The translations under genes were made by a program, and so were the position numbers. The notes under the pieces were generated by a model that was not told the origin of the DNA, ran no database searches, and worked only from the letters and a program-made list of their open reading frames with translations. A DNA stretch of 64,000 nt from Thermasporomyces composti (GTDB lineage: Bacteria > Actinomycetota > Actinomycetes > Propionibacteriales > Actinopolymorphaceae): contig NZ_QTUC01000001.1 of the NCBI RefSeq assembly GCF_003386795.1, positions 1,364,001-1,428,000 on the forward strand, in the 5' to 3' direction. This document shows, in pieces, positions 11,228 to 19,806 of the stretch (position 1 is its first letter; each line of letters starts with the position of its first letter).

Positions 11228-12185
11228 TCGCGGGTGTCGGGACGGCCGCGAGCACGTCCCTGACCACGCGCTCCGGCTCCACCCGTTGCAACCACATCTC
11301 GGGGCGCAAGGTGAGGCGGTGGGCGAGGGCGGGCACCGCGAGCTCCTTGACGTCCTCGGGGAGGACGTAGTCGCGGCCGGCGAGGACGGCTTTGGCCCGG
11401 GCCAGCATGAGGAGCGCCACCGACCCACGCGGCGACGCACCGACGAGCACGCGCTCGTCCGCACGGGTCGCCCGCACCACGGCGACGAGGTAGCGGCCGA
11501 CGGAGTCCTCCACCGCGACCTCCTCCACAGCCGCTTGCATACGCAGCAGCGTCGGACCGTCGACGACGCGCGGGACCTCGGCTTCCTCGCGACGCCGCGC
11601 CATCCTCCGACGCAGGACGTCGAACTCCTCGTCGGAGTCGGGGTAGCCGAACGAGACCCGGAGCAGGAACCGGTCGAGCTGCGCCTCGGGAAGCGGATAG
11701 GTGCCTTCGTACTCGATCGGGTTGGCGGTGGCCAGCACGTGGAAAGGCGTCGGCAGACGGTACGTGGTTCCCTCCACCGACACTTGTCGTTCCTGCATGG
11801 CCTCCAGCAGGGCGGCTTGGGTCTTCGGCGGTGTGCGGTTGATCTCGTCCGCCAGCAGCAGGTTGGTGAAGACCGGACCGGGGCGGAACGTGAAGTCGTG
11901 GCTGCGCTGGTCGTACAGGAGGGAGCCGGTCACGTCCGCGGGAAGCAGGTCGGGAGTGAACTGGATCCGGCGGAACTCGACGCCGAGGGCCTGGGCGAAC
12001 GACCGGGCGGTCAACGTCTTGCCGAGCCCGGGCAAGTCCTCCAGCAGGATGTGCCCGCCGGCCAGCACGCCGGCGAGGACCAGCTCGAGAGCATCCCGCT
12101 TGCCGACGACCACCTGCCCCACGGCGTCGAGCACCTCACGACACAGTCGGCTGACCTCTGGGACGCTCAAGGTCGAGGTTTCCAC
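11199..12185 (-). CDS. MoxR-family AAA+ ATPase
   Basis: 328 residues, normal for MoxR. Walker A is GLGKT in LLEDLPGLGKTLTARSFAQ, the ADVTG segment follows, and Walker B is LLLADEIN with the family signature NRTPPKTQAALLEAMQE. Sensor 1 lies in ATANPIEYEGTYPLPEAQLDRF. It is a cytoplasmic chaperone-like ATPase working with the DUF58/VWA protein encoded next. The GTG at 12185 has a strong GGAGGAGGA Shine-Dalgarno. The long upstream open frame is a shadow of the preceding gene. The start overlaps the 3' end of the preceding gene by 19 bases. Confidence 0.93.
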   Translation of the reverse strand: METSTLSVPEVSRLCREVLDAVGQVVVGKRDALELVLAGVLAGGHILLEDLPGLGKTLTARSFAQALGVEFRRIQFTPDLLPADVTGSLLYDQRSHDFTFRPGPVFTNLLLADEINRTPPKTQAALLEAMQERQVSVEGTTYRLPTPFHVLATANPIEYEGTYPLPEAQLDRFLLRVSFGYPDSDEEFDVLRRRMARRREEAEVPRVVDGPTLLRMQAAVEEVAVEDSVGRYLVAVVRATRADERVLVGASPRGSVALLMLARAKAVLAGRDYVLPEDVKELAVPALAHRLTLRPEMWLQRVEPERVVRDVLAAVPTPASDALPSYSR

Positions 12186-12802
12186 ACGTCCTCCTCCAGG
12201 TGACGTCGCCGCTGCCCTATCCGTCGCTCGATCTCGCCGACCAGCGCGGCCAGCTCCGCCGGGGACGGCGGCCTGTCCCCTCCCACGCCGATCCGCTGGC
12301 CCGATCCGGCGCGGCGGGACGCCCGCACCCGGGTCGGGACAACCCCAGTCTCGAGGAATGTCCAGACCCGGTGCCCGAGGATGTCGCGGGCGCGCTCCGG
12401 ATCGCTCGCCCGCGTGATCCCGTGGGCGGTCCGCAGCCGCTCGTCGACGAGGTCGCCGATCGCCGGGAGGACGGATCGCCGGAAGTACTCCCCGTCGCCG
12501 TGGACGAGCTCCAACAGCTGCTCCCAGCGTCGGACATCGGCGAAGGGACGGTCCGGCACGCCGTACCGGGGTCCCTCGACATCCTCCCGGACGGGTGAGG
12601 CCAGTCGGGCCGGCGCGCGGACCCCCGACGCGATCCGGGCACCGAGCAGGACGGCGAGAACGAGGGCCAGGATCAGCGGGTAGGGCACGCTCCATCGGAA
12701 CAGCCCGGTCGCGACGAGGGAGAGAACAGCCGCGGTGCCCGCGGCCACGGCGAGGGTCCTAAGCGTCGGGCCGACGAACGGCCGGAGGGTCGACAACCTC
12801 AC
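12167..12802 (-). CDS. membrane-anchored protein in the MoxR cluster, unknown family
   Basis: 211 residues. Two N-terminal helices (TLAVAAGTAAVLSLVATGLF and PLILALVLAVLLGARI) are followed by a soluble part with GDGEYFRRSVLPAIGDLVDERLRTAHGI and a charged C-terminus. Its GTG start overlaps the upstream stop in GTGA (12799-12802), so it is translationally coupled. Actinobacterial MoxR/DUF58/DUF4129 clusters commonly carry such a protein at this position, so it is likely a component of the same complex. I do not recognise a catalytic motif. Confidence 0.75.
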   Translation of the reverse strand: MRLSTLRPFVGPTLRTLAVAAGTAAVLSLVATGLFRWSVPYPLILALVLAVLLGARIASGVRAPARLASPVREDVEGPRYGVPDRPFADVRRWEQLLELVHGDGEYFRRSVLPAIGDLVDERLRTAHGITRASDPERARDILGHRVWTFLETGVVPTRVRASRRAGSGQRIGVGGDRPPSPAELAALVGEIERRIGQRRRHLEEDVWKPRP

Positions 12803-13668
12803 CGCACCGAACCCTCCGGGTCTTCCGTCCGCCGCGGGTCGTCCCCGGGCGGAGCGTCTTCTCCGGGCTCGAGCTCGCGTCCCCGCCGGGTCCCCTCGGC
12901 CTCGAGCGCCGAAGACCCACCGACCACACCCGCAGTGCGGACGGGCACGTCCTTCTCGCGCGGCAGAAGCTCACCTTGGATCCGCGTCAGGGTCGTGCGC
13001 GCCCGGACACGCATCTCCTCGTCCACGTCCCCCGGCGCGAAGCGGGCGTACCGGTAGAGGCGCGCGAGCTCGTCGAGGGGCTGCGGGCTCACCCGCTGAC
13101 TGGTCAGCAGCCTCGCCACGAGGTCGGCGGGGGTGTCGTCCGGGCGCCGTTCATGTCCGGCCGCGGCGGCGGCCGTCTCCAACCGCAGCCAGCACCCGAT
13201 GACGGCGCGTCGAGGGTCCTCGGCGTCGTCGGCGAGAGCGGCCAGACCGGCCGCGACGGCGGCGCGGACCTCCTCAGCCGTCGTCGATGGCGCTTCCCCG
13301 GTCGCCACCGTCACGTCCTGAGCGGGCGTGCGCCACCCGCGTGCCCGCCGAACGTACAGGCGAAGCAGGATGACCAGCCCCGCGAGGAGTGCTGCCCCGA
13401 CGACGCAGGCCACCACCAGGACGAGTGCGGTCAGCCATGCCGGAGCCTGTCCCAGCTCCGCCGGCCCGAGCGGGGTGGGAGTCGGGAACGTGGGCGCCGC
13501 GGGCAGGGGCTCAGCGGGAGCGGGCTGGCCCGGGCGGCTCACCTCCGGGAGCGGCAGGCGCGTCGCCCGCGGTCCGGACATCATCGCCGCGGCCATGACG
13601 AGGAGGAGAAGCCCGGACGCCACGAGCGCCGGTCGCAGCCGGCGCGGGACACGCTCGACGTCCGCCAC
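12799..13668 (-). CDS. DUF4129 domain membrane protein
   Basis: 289 residues from GTG 13668 (MADVERVPRRLRPALV). One helix near residues 12-30 and a second near 80-104 (WLTALVLVVACVVGAALLAGLVILL) bracket a Pro/Ala-rich extracytoplasmic linker of about 45 residues. The DUF4129 domain follows at ~150-235 (CWLRLETAAAAAGHERRPDDTPADLVARLL, then LYRYARF), and the tail is charged and disordered. DUF4129 is often fused to transglutaminase domains in MoxR clusters; here the domain stands alone and no transglutaminase gene is seen. It heads the minus-strand cluster, so a promoter should lie in the short divergent space before the sugar-kinase gene at 13813. Confidence 0.85.
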   Translation of the reverse strand: MADVERVPRRLRPALVASGLLLLVMAAAMMSGPRATRLPLPEVSRPGQPAPAEPLPAAPTFPTPTPLGPAELGQAPAWLTALVLVVACVVGAALLAGLVILLRLYVRRARGWRTPAQDVTVATGEAPSTTAEEVRAAVAAGLAALADDAEDPRRAVIGCWLRLETAAAAAGHERRPDDTPADLVARLLTSQRVSPQPLDELARLYRYARFAPGDVDEEMRVRARTTLTRIQGELLPREKDVPVRTAGVVGGSSALEAEGTRRGRELEPGEDAPPGDDPRRTEDPEGSVR

Positions 13669-13812
13669 GCCGACACCCTAGACGCTCCGTACCGACTGGC
13701 CAGGCAGCCGAGACGAGAACCGACGGTTCCGGCCACCGCCCGCGATGACGCGCGACGACGCAGGCCGGTACCGTCCGGTCGTCCAGCGCCCGCGAGAGGA
13801 GGGACGTCGACC

Positions 13813-14760
13813 ATGATCACGGTCATCGGTGAGGCGCTCATCGACCTCGTCGGCGACGGCACGGTCTACCGCGCCACTCCTGGCGGCAGCCCGCTCAACG
13901 TCGCCGTCGGCCTGGCTCGCCTCGGCGTTCCGTGTGCCTTGCTCGCCCGGCTGTCCTCCGACACCTTCGGTAGCCAGCTTCGAGACCACCTGCGCCGCAA
14001 CGGCGTCTCGCTGCGCCACGCGGTGTCCGCGGCCGAGCCGACCACCTTGGCGTTCGCGTTCCTGGACGCCGAGGGGTCGGCACGCTACGAGTTCTACGTC
14101 GAGGGCACCGCCGACTGGCAGTGGACGCAGGACGAGCTCCCCTCGCCCCTCCCAGCGGAGGTCACCGCGGTCCACGCCGGCTCGCTGGCGGTGGCACTGC
14201 CCCCAGGAGCGCCGGTGCTCGAGGAGTTCCTGCGTCGCGAGCGCACCCGAGGCGCCGTCACGCTCAGCTACGACCCCAACATCCGACCTCACCTGTGTCC
14301 TGACAAGGAGGCCACGCGCGCGCGGGTCGAGCGGCAGGTTCGACTCGCGCACGTGGTCAAGGCGAGCGCGGAGGACGTCGCCTGGCTCTACCCCGACACC
14401 CCGCTCGACGAGGTCCTCCGGCGCTGGACCACGCTGGGTCCCCAGCTCGTGGTCCTCACGCTCGGCGCCGACGGCGCGGTCGCTCGGCAGCCGGATGGCC
14501 CCGAGGTACGAGTCGACGCTCCCACGGTGCGGGTCGTCGACACCGTGGGAGCGGGTGACGCCTTCACCTCCGCCCTCCTGGCCGGCCTCGCCCGGCGCGA
14601 CCTTCTCGCGGTGCTGCGCGACGAGCGGGCAGAGCGGCTTCGCCACGACCTGCTCGCCGAGCTCCTCGCCGCCAGTTGTCGGGTGGCGGCGTTCACCTGC
14701 ACGCGTCCTGGCGCGGACCCGCCCACCCGCGACGAGGTGGATCTCGACGCCCTCGCGTAA
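13813..14760 (+). CDS. PfkB-family carbohydrate kinase (fructokinase-like)
   Basis: A 315-residue ribokinase-fold sugar kinase, probably phosphorylating fructose or a related ketose with ATP. It begins with the typical GEALIDLV and PGGSPLNVAVGLARLG (residues 5-35). The anion-hole and catalytic-base motif DTVGAGDAF lies near 242-250 with the catalytic Asp about 247, and YDPNIRP is present mid-protein. ATG at 13813 has GGAGGG eight bases upstream. The region before it in the same frame lies over the antisense of the DUF4129 gene and is ignored. It stands alone; specificity cannot be fixed from sequence. Confidence 0.9.
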   Translation: MITVIGEALIDLVGDGTVYRATPGGSPLNVAVGLARLGVPCALLARLSSDTFGSQLRDHLRRNGVSLRHAVSAAEPTTLAFAFLDAEGSARYEFYVEGTADWQWTQDELPSPLPAEVTAVHAGSLAVALPPGAPVLEEFLRRERTRGAVTLSYDPNIRPHLCPDKEATRARVERQVRLAHVVKASAEDVAWLYPDTPLDEVLRRWTTLGPQLVVLTLGADGAVARQPDGPEVRVDAPTVRVVDTVGAGDAFTSALLAGLARRDLLAVLRDERAERLRHDLLAELLAASCRVAAFTCTRPGADPPTRDEVDLDALA

Positions 14761-15073
14761 GGCATGCCGGCACGTTGTGATCACGACGCGTCACAGCGTC
14801 GAGCGAGGCAGATCGTGCTCGACGACATCATGATCCACAATCGCGTGACCTGCGCAGTTGCGCCAACGCCCTGCGAAATTGGGAAATAAATGGCATTCTT
14901 GGTCGCCTACCCGCGAAGGCTTCCCAGACGTCGACAACGAAACCGACCACACAACCACGAGGTGCTCTCCGCGTCCGCCGACGTCGGGATCTTCACGGTC
15001 CGTCAGGGGGACGCCTGACCGGCGCCGTCTGACACGGTCACCGCAGGGATGACGAGGCGACCGGGAGATTTCA
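14761..15073. other. intergenic region, no gene seen
   Basis: About 310 bases with lower GC than its surroundings (for example the AAATTGGGAAATAAATGG stretch at about 14875). An imperfect inverted pair, TTGTGATCA at 14775 and TGATCCACAA at 14831, is visible and could be a regulator site. It likely carries the promoter for the small membrane peptide that follows. I see no convincing terminator or RNA. Confidence 0.5.
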
Positions 15074-15232
15074 ATGGGCTGGAAGATTGTCGTGGCGATC
15101 ATCGTCGCCGGGTTCGTCTGCGTCATGATCATTTCGATGATGGTCGGCGCCATTCGCAGCACCAGAGGCGGGCTCGACTGGGACCACACCACCGATCGAC
15201 GGTTCCGCCCGTGGGACGACGAGGACCACTGA
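15074..15232 (+). CDS. 52-residue single-pass membrane peptide
   Basis: A short gene with ATG at 15074 preceded by GGGAGA at six-base spacing. The protein starts MGWKIVVAIIVAGFVCVMII, giving one membrane helix at residues ~4-26. A cytoplasmic, acidic and aromatic tail follows, ending RFRPWDDEDH. The amphiphilic layout and ribosome binding site argue for a real gene; no family is recognised. Its position 88 bases before a flavoprotein gene on the same strand may be incidental. Confidence 0.6.
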   Translation: MGWKIVVAIIVAGFVCVMIISMMVGAIRSTRGGLDWDHTTDRRFRPWDDEDH

Positions 15233-15320
15233 ACGAGCCTGCGTGTCACACTGGGAGGGCGGTCCTCGTCTGCCTCTTCGGAGGATCCGAGCGGGCGAGA
15301 CGACCCAGGTGGGGGGTGTC

Positions 15321-16547
15321 ATGGCGGGTTCGCCACTTCCCTCCAGCACCACGGCCTGCGTCGTCGGCGGCGGTCCGGCGGGGATCATGCTCGGCCTCCT
15401 CCTCGCTCGGGCTGCTGTGGACGTCGTGGTCCTGGAGAAGCACGCCGACTTCCTGCGTGACTTTCGCGGCGACACCGTGCACCCCTCCACCATGACGGTC
15501 CTCGACGAGATCGGGTTGGGCGAGCGGTTCGAGCGGCTTCCGCACCAGAAGGTCACGAGAGCGCTTCTCCACCAAGCCGATCAGGCCATCCTCGTGGCCG
15601 ACTTCGGTCAACTTCCCGGGCGCCACCCCTATGTCGCGATGGTCCCGCAGTGGGACTTCCTCACCTTCCTCGCCACGGAGGCCGCGCGCTATCCGACCTT
15701 CCACCTGTGGATGCGCGCCGAGGCCTACGACGTGCTCTGGGACGCCGATCGCGTCGCGGGTGTCCGCGTGCGCGATCCGAGCGGTGAGCACGAGGTACGT
15801 GCGGCGCTCACGGTCGCCGCGGACGGCCGGGACTCCACGATCCGGCGGGCGGTCGGGGCGCGGCCGCGCGAGTTCGGTGTGCCCATGGACGTCCTGTGGT
15901 TCCGGCTGTCCCGACGCCCCGACGACCCGCGCGCCGAGCTCACCGCGTGGTTGTCCCCGGGGCAGGCGGTGGTGCTGATTCCACGTCCGACGTACTGGCA
16001 GGTCGCGTACGTGATCCGGAAGGGCGGATACGAGGACGTGCGATCCGCCGGTGTCGCCGCCCTCCGCGAGCGACTCACCCGCACCGTGCCCTTCCTCTCA
16101 GACCGCGCCGACGAGATCACCAGCCTCGCCGACGACACGCGTGTCCTGCGGGTGCGGATGAACCGGCTACGCCGCTGGCATCAGCCCGGCCTGCTGTTCA
16201 TCGGAGACGCGGCGCACGCCATGTCCCCTGTGGGCGGCTTGGGCATCAACCTCGCCATCCACGACGCGGTAGCGGCCGCCAACCGGCTCGCCGATCCCCT
16301 CCGGCGTCACCAGGAGACCGGTACGGCCGTGTCGGACGCCGTCCTCGCCGCGATCGCACGTCGCCGCCGCGTCCCCACCGTGATCACTCAGTGGTTCCAA
16401 CGCGTGGTGCAACGCGTGGGCCTCCAGCGAGCTCTCAACGCCGACTCGACGCGTTTCCAGATTCCCGGCGCCGTCCTTCCCGTCGTCCGTCCTGTCCTCA
16501 GCCGCGTCGTCGGCCTGGGCGTCATCCCCGAGCACGTGCGGATCTGA
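15321..16547 (+). CDS. FAD-dependent monooxygenase-like oxidoreductase
   Basis: 408 residues of the PHBH/UbiH class. The Rossmann motif GGGPAG (VVGGGPAGIMLGLLLARA) is at ~13-18, the Arg/Asp-containing region near FRGDTVHPSTM follows, a DG motif lies in VAADGRDSTIRRAVGA, and the FAD-phosphate motif is LLFIGDAAHAMSPVGGLGINLAIHDA. Proteins of this exact type (FRGDTVHPSTM ... GLGINLAI) are annotated as FAD-dependent oxidoreductases with aromatic or quinone-like substrates; the true substrate is unknown. ATG at 15321 has a GGTGGGGGG stretch upstream. Alternative upstream starts in frame lack homology. Confidence 0.88.
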   Translation: MAGSPLPSSTTACVVGGGPAGIMLGLLLARAAVDVVVLEKHADFLRDFRGDTVHPSTMTVLDEIGLGERFERLPHQKVTRALLHQADQAILVADFGQLPGRHPYVAMVPQWDFLTFLATEAARYPTFHLWMRAEAYDVLWDADRVAGVRVRDPSGEHEVRAALTVAADGRDSTIRRAVGARPREFGVPMDVLWFRLSRRPDDPRAELTAWLSPGQAVVLIPRPTYWQVAYVIRKGGYEDVRSAGVAALRERLTRTVPFLSDRADEITSLADDTRVLRVRMNRLRRWHQPGLLFIGDAAHAMSPVGGLGINLAIHDAVAAANRLADPLRRHQETGTAVSDAVLAAIARRRRVPTVITQWFQRVVQRVGLQRALNADSTRFQIPGAVLPVVRPVLSRVVGLGVIPEHVRI

Positions 16548-16638
16548 CGTCTGGACGACTCACTTTCGCGGGGCTCGCGGACCATCCCCAGGCGCCGAAA
16601 TCGCCCGGGCCGAAATCGTCCGTTCTGGCGCGGTGATC

Positions 16639-16668
16639 TTGTTGCACGCCGAAAAGTGCTTCTAGACT
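16639..16668 (+). promoter_or_regulatory. putative sigma-A type promoter
   Basis: TTGTTG (16639-16644) and TAGACT (16663-16668) are separated by 18 bases in an A/T-richer stretch about 70 bases before the binding-lipoprotein start. An imperfect CGAA-CCGA-TTCG symmetry at 16685-16696, just past the expected start site, could be a repressor site. Predicted from consensus only. Confidence 0.4.
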
Positions 16669-16739
16669 CCGGGCACCGTTCATGCGAACCGATTCGACCG
16701 GATTTCCGGCTAGCGGGACGCCGGAAGAGATGAGGCGCC

Positions 16740-18737
16740 ATGAACCCATTGGTGTCGCGCCCTGGTCCATTGACCAGACGAGATCTTCTGCGGGTCGGCG
16801 GAACAAGCTTGCTGCTCACCGCCTCCCTCACCGGCTGCCAGCTCCTGTCGACTGATCCGGCTCGACGCGAGGAACCCTCACGCCGCTCAGGAGGCGAACG
16901 CGGCGGTCAGGGGAAAGAGGCACCGATGCTCGCGGAGCAGGTGCGCAAGGGCACGTTGCCTCCACTGGAGGAGCGCCTCCCCGACGAACCAGTCGTCGTC
17001 AAGCCCGTCGAGCGAATCGGCGTGTACGGCGGGCAGTGGACCAGTGGGATCCTGGGTCCTTCCGACGGCGCCTGGCTCGGACGCACGGTCGGGTACGAGA
17101 ACCTCATGCGCTGGGACCCGGACTTCACCACGGTCATCCCCAATGTCGCCCGCGAGATCACGGTGCACGACGGCGGACGCAGCTATGTCGTCCAGCTGCG
17201 CCCGGGAATGCGGTGGTCGGACGGCGAGCCCTTCACCGCCGACGACCTGGTCTTCGCCTACAACGACGTGCTGCTCAACACCGACCTGTTCCCGGTGCCG
17301 CCGTCGCTGTACTTGGTCGCCGGCGAGCCTGGCGACATCGAGAAGCTGGACGACCACTCGGTGCGGTTCACCTTCCCTCGCCCGAACAGCCTCTTCATCC
17401 AAAGCCAGGCCACGCCGTACGCCAACCACATCGTGATCATGCCGCAGCACTATCTGCGGCAGTTCCACCAAAAGTACAACCCCGACGCCGACAAGCTCGC
17501 CAAGCAGGAGGGCCACGAGACCTGGGTCGAGCTGTTTCTCGCCAAGACGGATCTCTGGATGAACAAGGACCTCCCTCGGCTGCACGCGTGGATTCCCAGG
17601 CGGGTATTCGGCGAGGGCGACCGGCTCATCTTCGAGAGGAACCCCTACTACTTCAAGGTGGATACCGAGGGAAACCAGCTTCCCTATATCGACCGGCTCG
17701 TCTACCGGGTGATCGCCGACCCACAGGTCATGGTCCTCGCCGCCTCCAACGGCGAGATCGACATGCAGGACCGCACGATCAACACGCTGCAGAACAAGCC
17801 CGTGCTCGCTCGCGGGCGGGAGAGAGGCGGGTACCGGTTCTTCGACGAGATCCCCTCCGACTCCAACGCGTGCGTCATCGCGCTCAACCTCAACCATCCC
17901 GACCCGGTGAAGCGTGAGATCTTCCAGAACAAGGACTTCCGCATCGGGTTGTCGCACGCGATCGACCGCGAGGAGATCATCGACGCCGTCTACCAGCGTC
18001 AGGGTGAGCCGTACCAGGTGGCTCCGCGAGACAGCTCGCCCTACTACGACGAGGAGATGGCCAAGCAGTACACCGAATACGACCCAGACCTGGCCAACGA
18101 GTACCTCGACCGAGCGGGCTACGTCGAGCGCGATGGGGACGGCTTCCGGCTCGGTCCGGACGGGAAGCGCATCACGTTCTCCATCGAGGTCCCCACCGCG
18201 TTCCGCGCGGAGTGGCCGGACACCGCGCAGCTGGTCGCGACCCACTGGCGCAGGGTGGGCATCGACGCGCACGTCAAGAACGAGGACCGGTCCCTGTTCG
18301 ACCAGCGCACCGACGGTGGCCAGCACGACGCCGCGGTCTGGCAGGCCGAGGGCGGCGGCTGGATCGAGCCGCTCATGCGCACGGACTGGTACTTCCCGTC
18401 GGCGAACGAGTCCACCAACTACGCACCGACCTGGATGCGGTGGTACCAGACCCGAGGCAAGGAGGGAGAGGAGCCACCGCCGCCGGTGCGGCGGCAGATG
18501 GAGCTCTACGACCAGGTCCGCCAGACGATGGACGAGGAGCAGCGCGACGCGCTGCTTCGGGAGCTGCTCCGGATCGCGAAGGACTTCTTCTTCCACATCG
18601 GGACGATCCTGATGCCGCCGTCGTACGGGATCGTCAAGAACAACTTCCACAACGTGCCGAAGCAGGTTCCGCAGTCGTTCCTGTATCCGACGCCCGCGCC
18701 CACCAACCCCGAGCAGTACTTCATCAGCGACTCGTAG
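16740..18737 (+). CDS. ABC transporter substrate-binding lipoprotein, family 5
   Basis: 665 residues of the oligopeptide/nickel-type (SBP_bac_5) binding proteins, which also include many oligosaccharide binders. The N-terminus carries a twin-arginine motif (TRRDLLRVGG, residues 12-21), a hydrophobic stretch and a lipobox ending LTGC (C33), so it is probably exported by Tat and lipid-anchored. Family landmarks include VYGGQW, LRPGMRWSDGEPFTADDLVFAY, FKVDTEGNQLPYIDRLVYR and DFRIGLSHAIDREEII. The large size and the GGQW and LPYIDRL features match carbohydrate-associated members. No permease or ATPase genes are adjacent; a hairpin terminator follows directly, so it is an orphan here. Confidence 0.92.
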   Translation: MNPLVSRPGPLTRRDLLRVGGTSLLLTASLTGCQLLSTDPARREEPSRRSGGERGGQGKEAPMLAEQVRKGTLPPLEERLPDEPVVVKPVERIGVYGGQWTSGILGPSDGAWLGRTVGYENLMRWDPDFTTVIPNVAREITVHDGGRSYVVQLRPGMRWSDGEPFTADDLVFAYNDVLLNTDLFPVPPSLYLVAGEPGDIEKLDDHSVRFTFPRPNSLFIQSQATPYANHIVIMPQHYLRQFHQKYNPDADKLAKQEGHETWVELFLAKTDLWMNKDLPRLHAWIPRRVFGEGDRLIFERNPYYFKVDTEGNQLPYIDRLVYRVIADPQVMVLAASNGEIDMQDRTINTLQNKPVLARGRERGGYRFFDEIPSDSNACVIALNLNHPDPVKREIFQNKDFRIGLSHAIDREEIIDAVYQRQGEPYQVAPRDSSPYYDEEMAKQYTEYDPDLANEYLDRAGYVERDGDGFRLGPDGKRITFSIEVPTAFRAEWPDTAQLVATHWRRVGIDAHVKNEDRSLFDQRTDGGQHDAAVWQAEGGGWIEPLMRTDWYFPSANESTNYAPTWMRWYQTRGKEGEEPPPPVRRQMELYDQVRQTMDEEQRDALLRELLRIAKDFFFHIGTILMPPSYGIVKNNFHNVPKQVPQSFLYPTPAPTNPEQYFISDS

Positions 18738-18771
18738 GCGCCACGCTCGACACGCGTCGTCCCCGGGGGGT

Positions 18772-18794
18772 GCCGGGCCGGTCGCCGGCCCGGC
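18772..18794 (+). terminator. hairpin terminator after the binding lipoprotein
   Basis: Perfect 10-bp arms GCCGGGCCGG (18772-18781) and CCGGCCCGGC (18785-18794) enclose a three-base loop, 34 bases after the stop codon. There is no T-run, as is common in actinomycetes. Confidence 0.7.
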
Positions 18795-18869
18795 GTGTGC
18801 GCCGGTCCGCGCAACCCTTACGGTTCGATGCGTCCACGAGCGAGAGCTCAAGCGGTGGGAGGAGAGCCC

Positions 18870-19661
18870 ATGGGTGACTTCGACGGCAAGGTCGCGCTCG
18901 TCGCGGGCGGCGCCTCGGGCATCGGGCGGGCGGTCGTCGAGCGGCTCGCCGCCGGCGGCGCGGCCGTGGTGTTCTGCGGAAACGTGCCCGAGCAGGTGCG
19001 CACCACCGAGGCTGAGGTCGGCGGCGCGGTCACCGGGATCGTCGCCGACGTCACGAGGTCCGCCGACGTCCGCGCCTTCGTCGACGCGGCGGTCACGAAG
19101 CACGGCGGCGTCGACGTCCTGGTCAACTCCGCCGGTATTCAACGCTACGGGACCGTCGAGGAGACCCCGGAGGAGCTGTGGGACGAGGTGCTCGCCGTCA
19201 ACCTCAAGGCGATGTACCTCACCTCGAAGTACACCGTGCCGCACCTCCGGGCGCGCGGAGGTGGCGCGATCGTCAACATCGCCTCCGTCCAGGCGTACGC
19301 CACTCAAGACCGGGTGGTGGCCTACGCGGCGTCCAAGGGTGGCATTCTCGCGCTCACGAAGGCGATGGCGGTCGACCACGCCAAGGACGGGATCCGGGTC
19401 AACGCCGTCTGCCCGGGCTCGGTCGACACCCCCATGTTGCGCTGGTCGGCGGAGCTGCACCGGGGCGAGCGCACCGTCGACGAGGTGATCGCGGAGTGGG
19501 GACAGAGCCACCCGCTGGGGCGAGTCGCTCGCCCCGCCGAGGTCGCCGAGCTGGTGGCGTTCCTCGCCAGTGACCGGGCGTCGTTCATCACCGGCGCGGA
19601 GTACCGGGTCGACGGTGGGCTGCTCGCGACGATCCCGGTGGTGCTCCCCCAGCAAGTCTGA
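18870..19661 (+). CDS. short-chain dehydrogenase/reductase
   Basis: A 263-residue classical SDR. The cofactor motif is AGGASGIG (residues ~12-19; the usual first Thr-Gly is Ala-Gly), followed by NSAG, a Ser in NIASVQ, the catalytic YAASK and a PGSVDTPM segment. The C-terminal GAEYRVDGG is typical. It would oxidise or reduce an alcohol/ketone with NAD(P); the acid after the second strand could not be confidently placed. The ATG at 18870 has GGGAGGAGAG upstream. It sits 145 bases before a Gfo/DUF6807 pair, and the three may serve one sugar pathway. Confidence 0.9.
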   Translation: MGDFDGKVALVAGGASGIGRAVVERLAAGGAAVVFCGNVPEQVRTTEAEVGGAVTGIVADVTRSADVRAFVDAAVTKHGGVDVLVNSAGIQRYGTVEETPEELWDEVLAVNLKAMYLTSKYTVPHLRARGGGAIVNIASVQAYATQDRVVAYAASKGGILALTKAMAVDHAKDGIRVNAVCPGSVDTPMLRWSAELHRGERTVDEVIAEWGQSHPLGRVARPAEVAELVAFLASDRASFITGAEYRVDGGLLATIPVVLPQQV

Positions 19662-19780
19662 GGAGCCGCTCACCGTCGCGGGCACAGGGTGCGTCAGTCC
19701 ACGCGGTCGTGGCCCTCGTCACCGTGTCCGGCCGTGGCCACAGGTCTGACGAGTGAGGGGCGAAGCCGGTAGCGTGCGTG

Positions 19781-19794
19781 GGAAAGCGCATTCC
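19781..19794. promoter_or_regulatory. LacI-type operator candidate
   Basis: GGAAAGCGCATTCC is a 14-bp imperfect palindrome (GGAA-N-GCGC-N-TTCC) ending 12 bases before the start of the Gfo gene. CG-centred palindromes of this kind are bound by LacI-family repressors; the overlap with the leader would suit repression. Confidence 0.45.
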
Positions 19795-19806
19795 TCGGGA
19801 GGCTTG

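Noticed and set aside
16887-19685. 932-residue minus-strand open frame over the binding protein and SDR
   Set aside because: It spans two unrelated plus-strand genes and shows only antisense composition.
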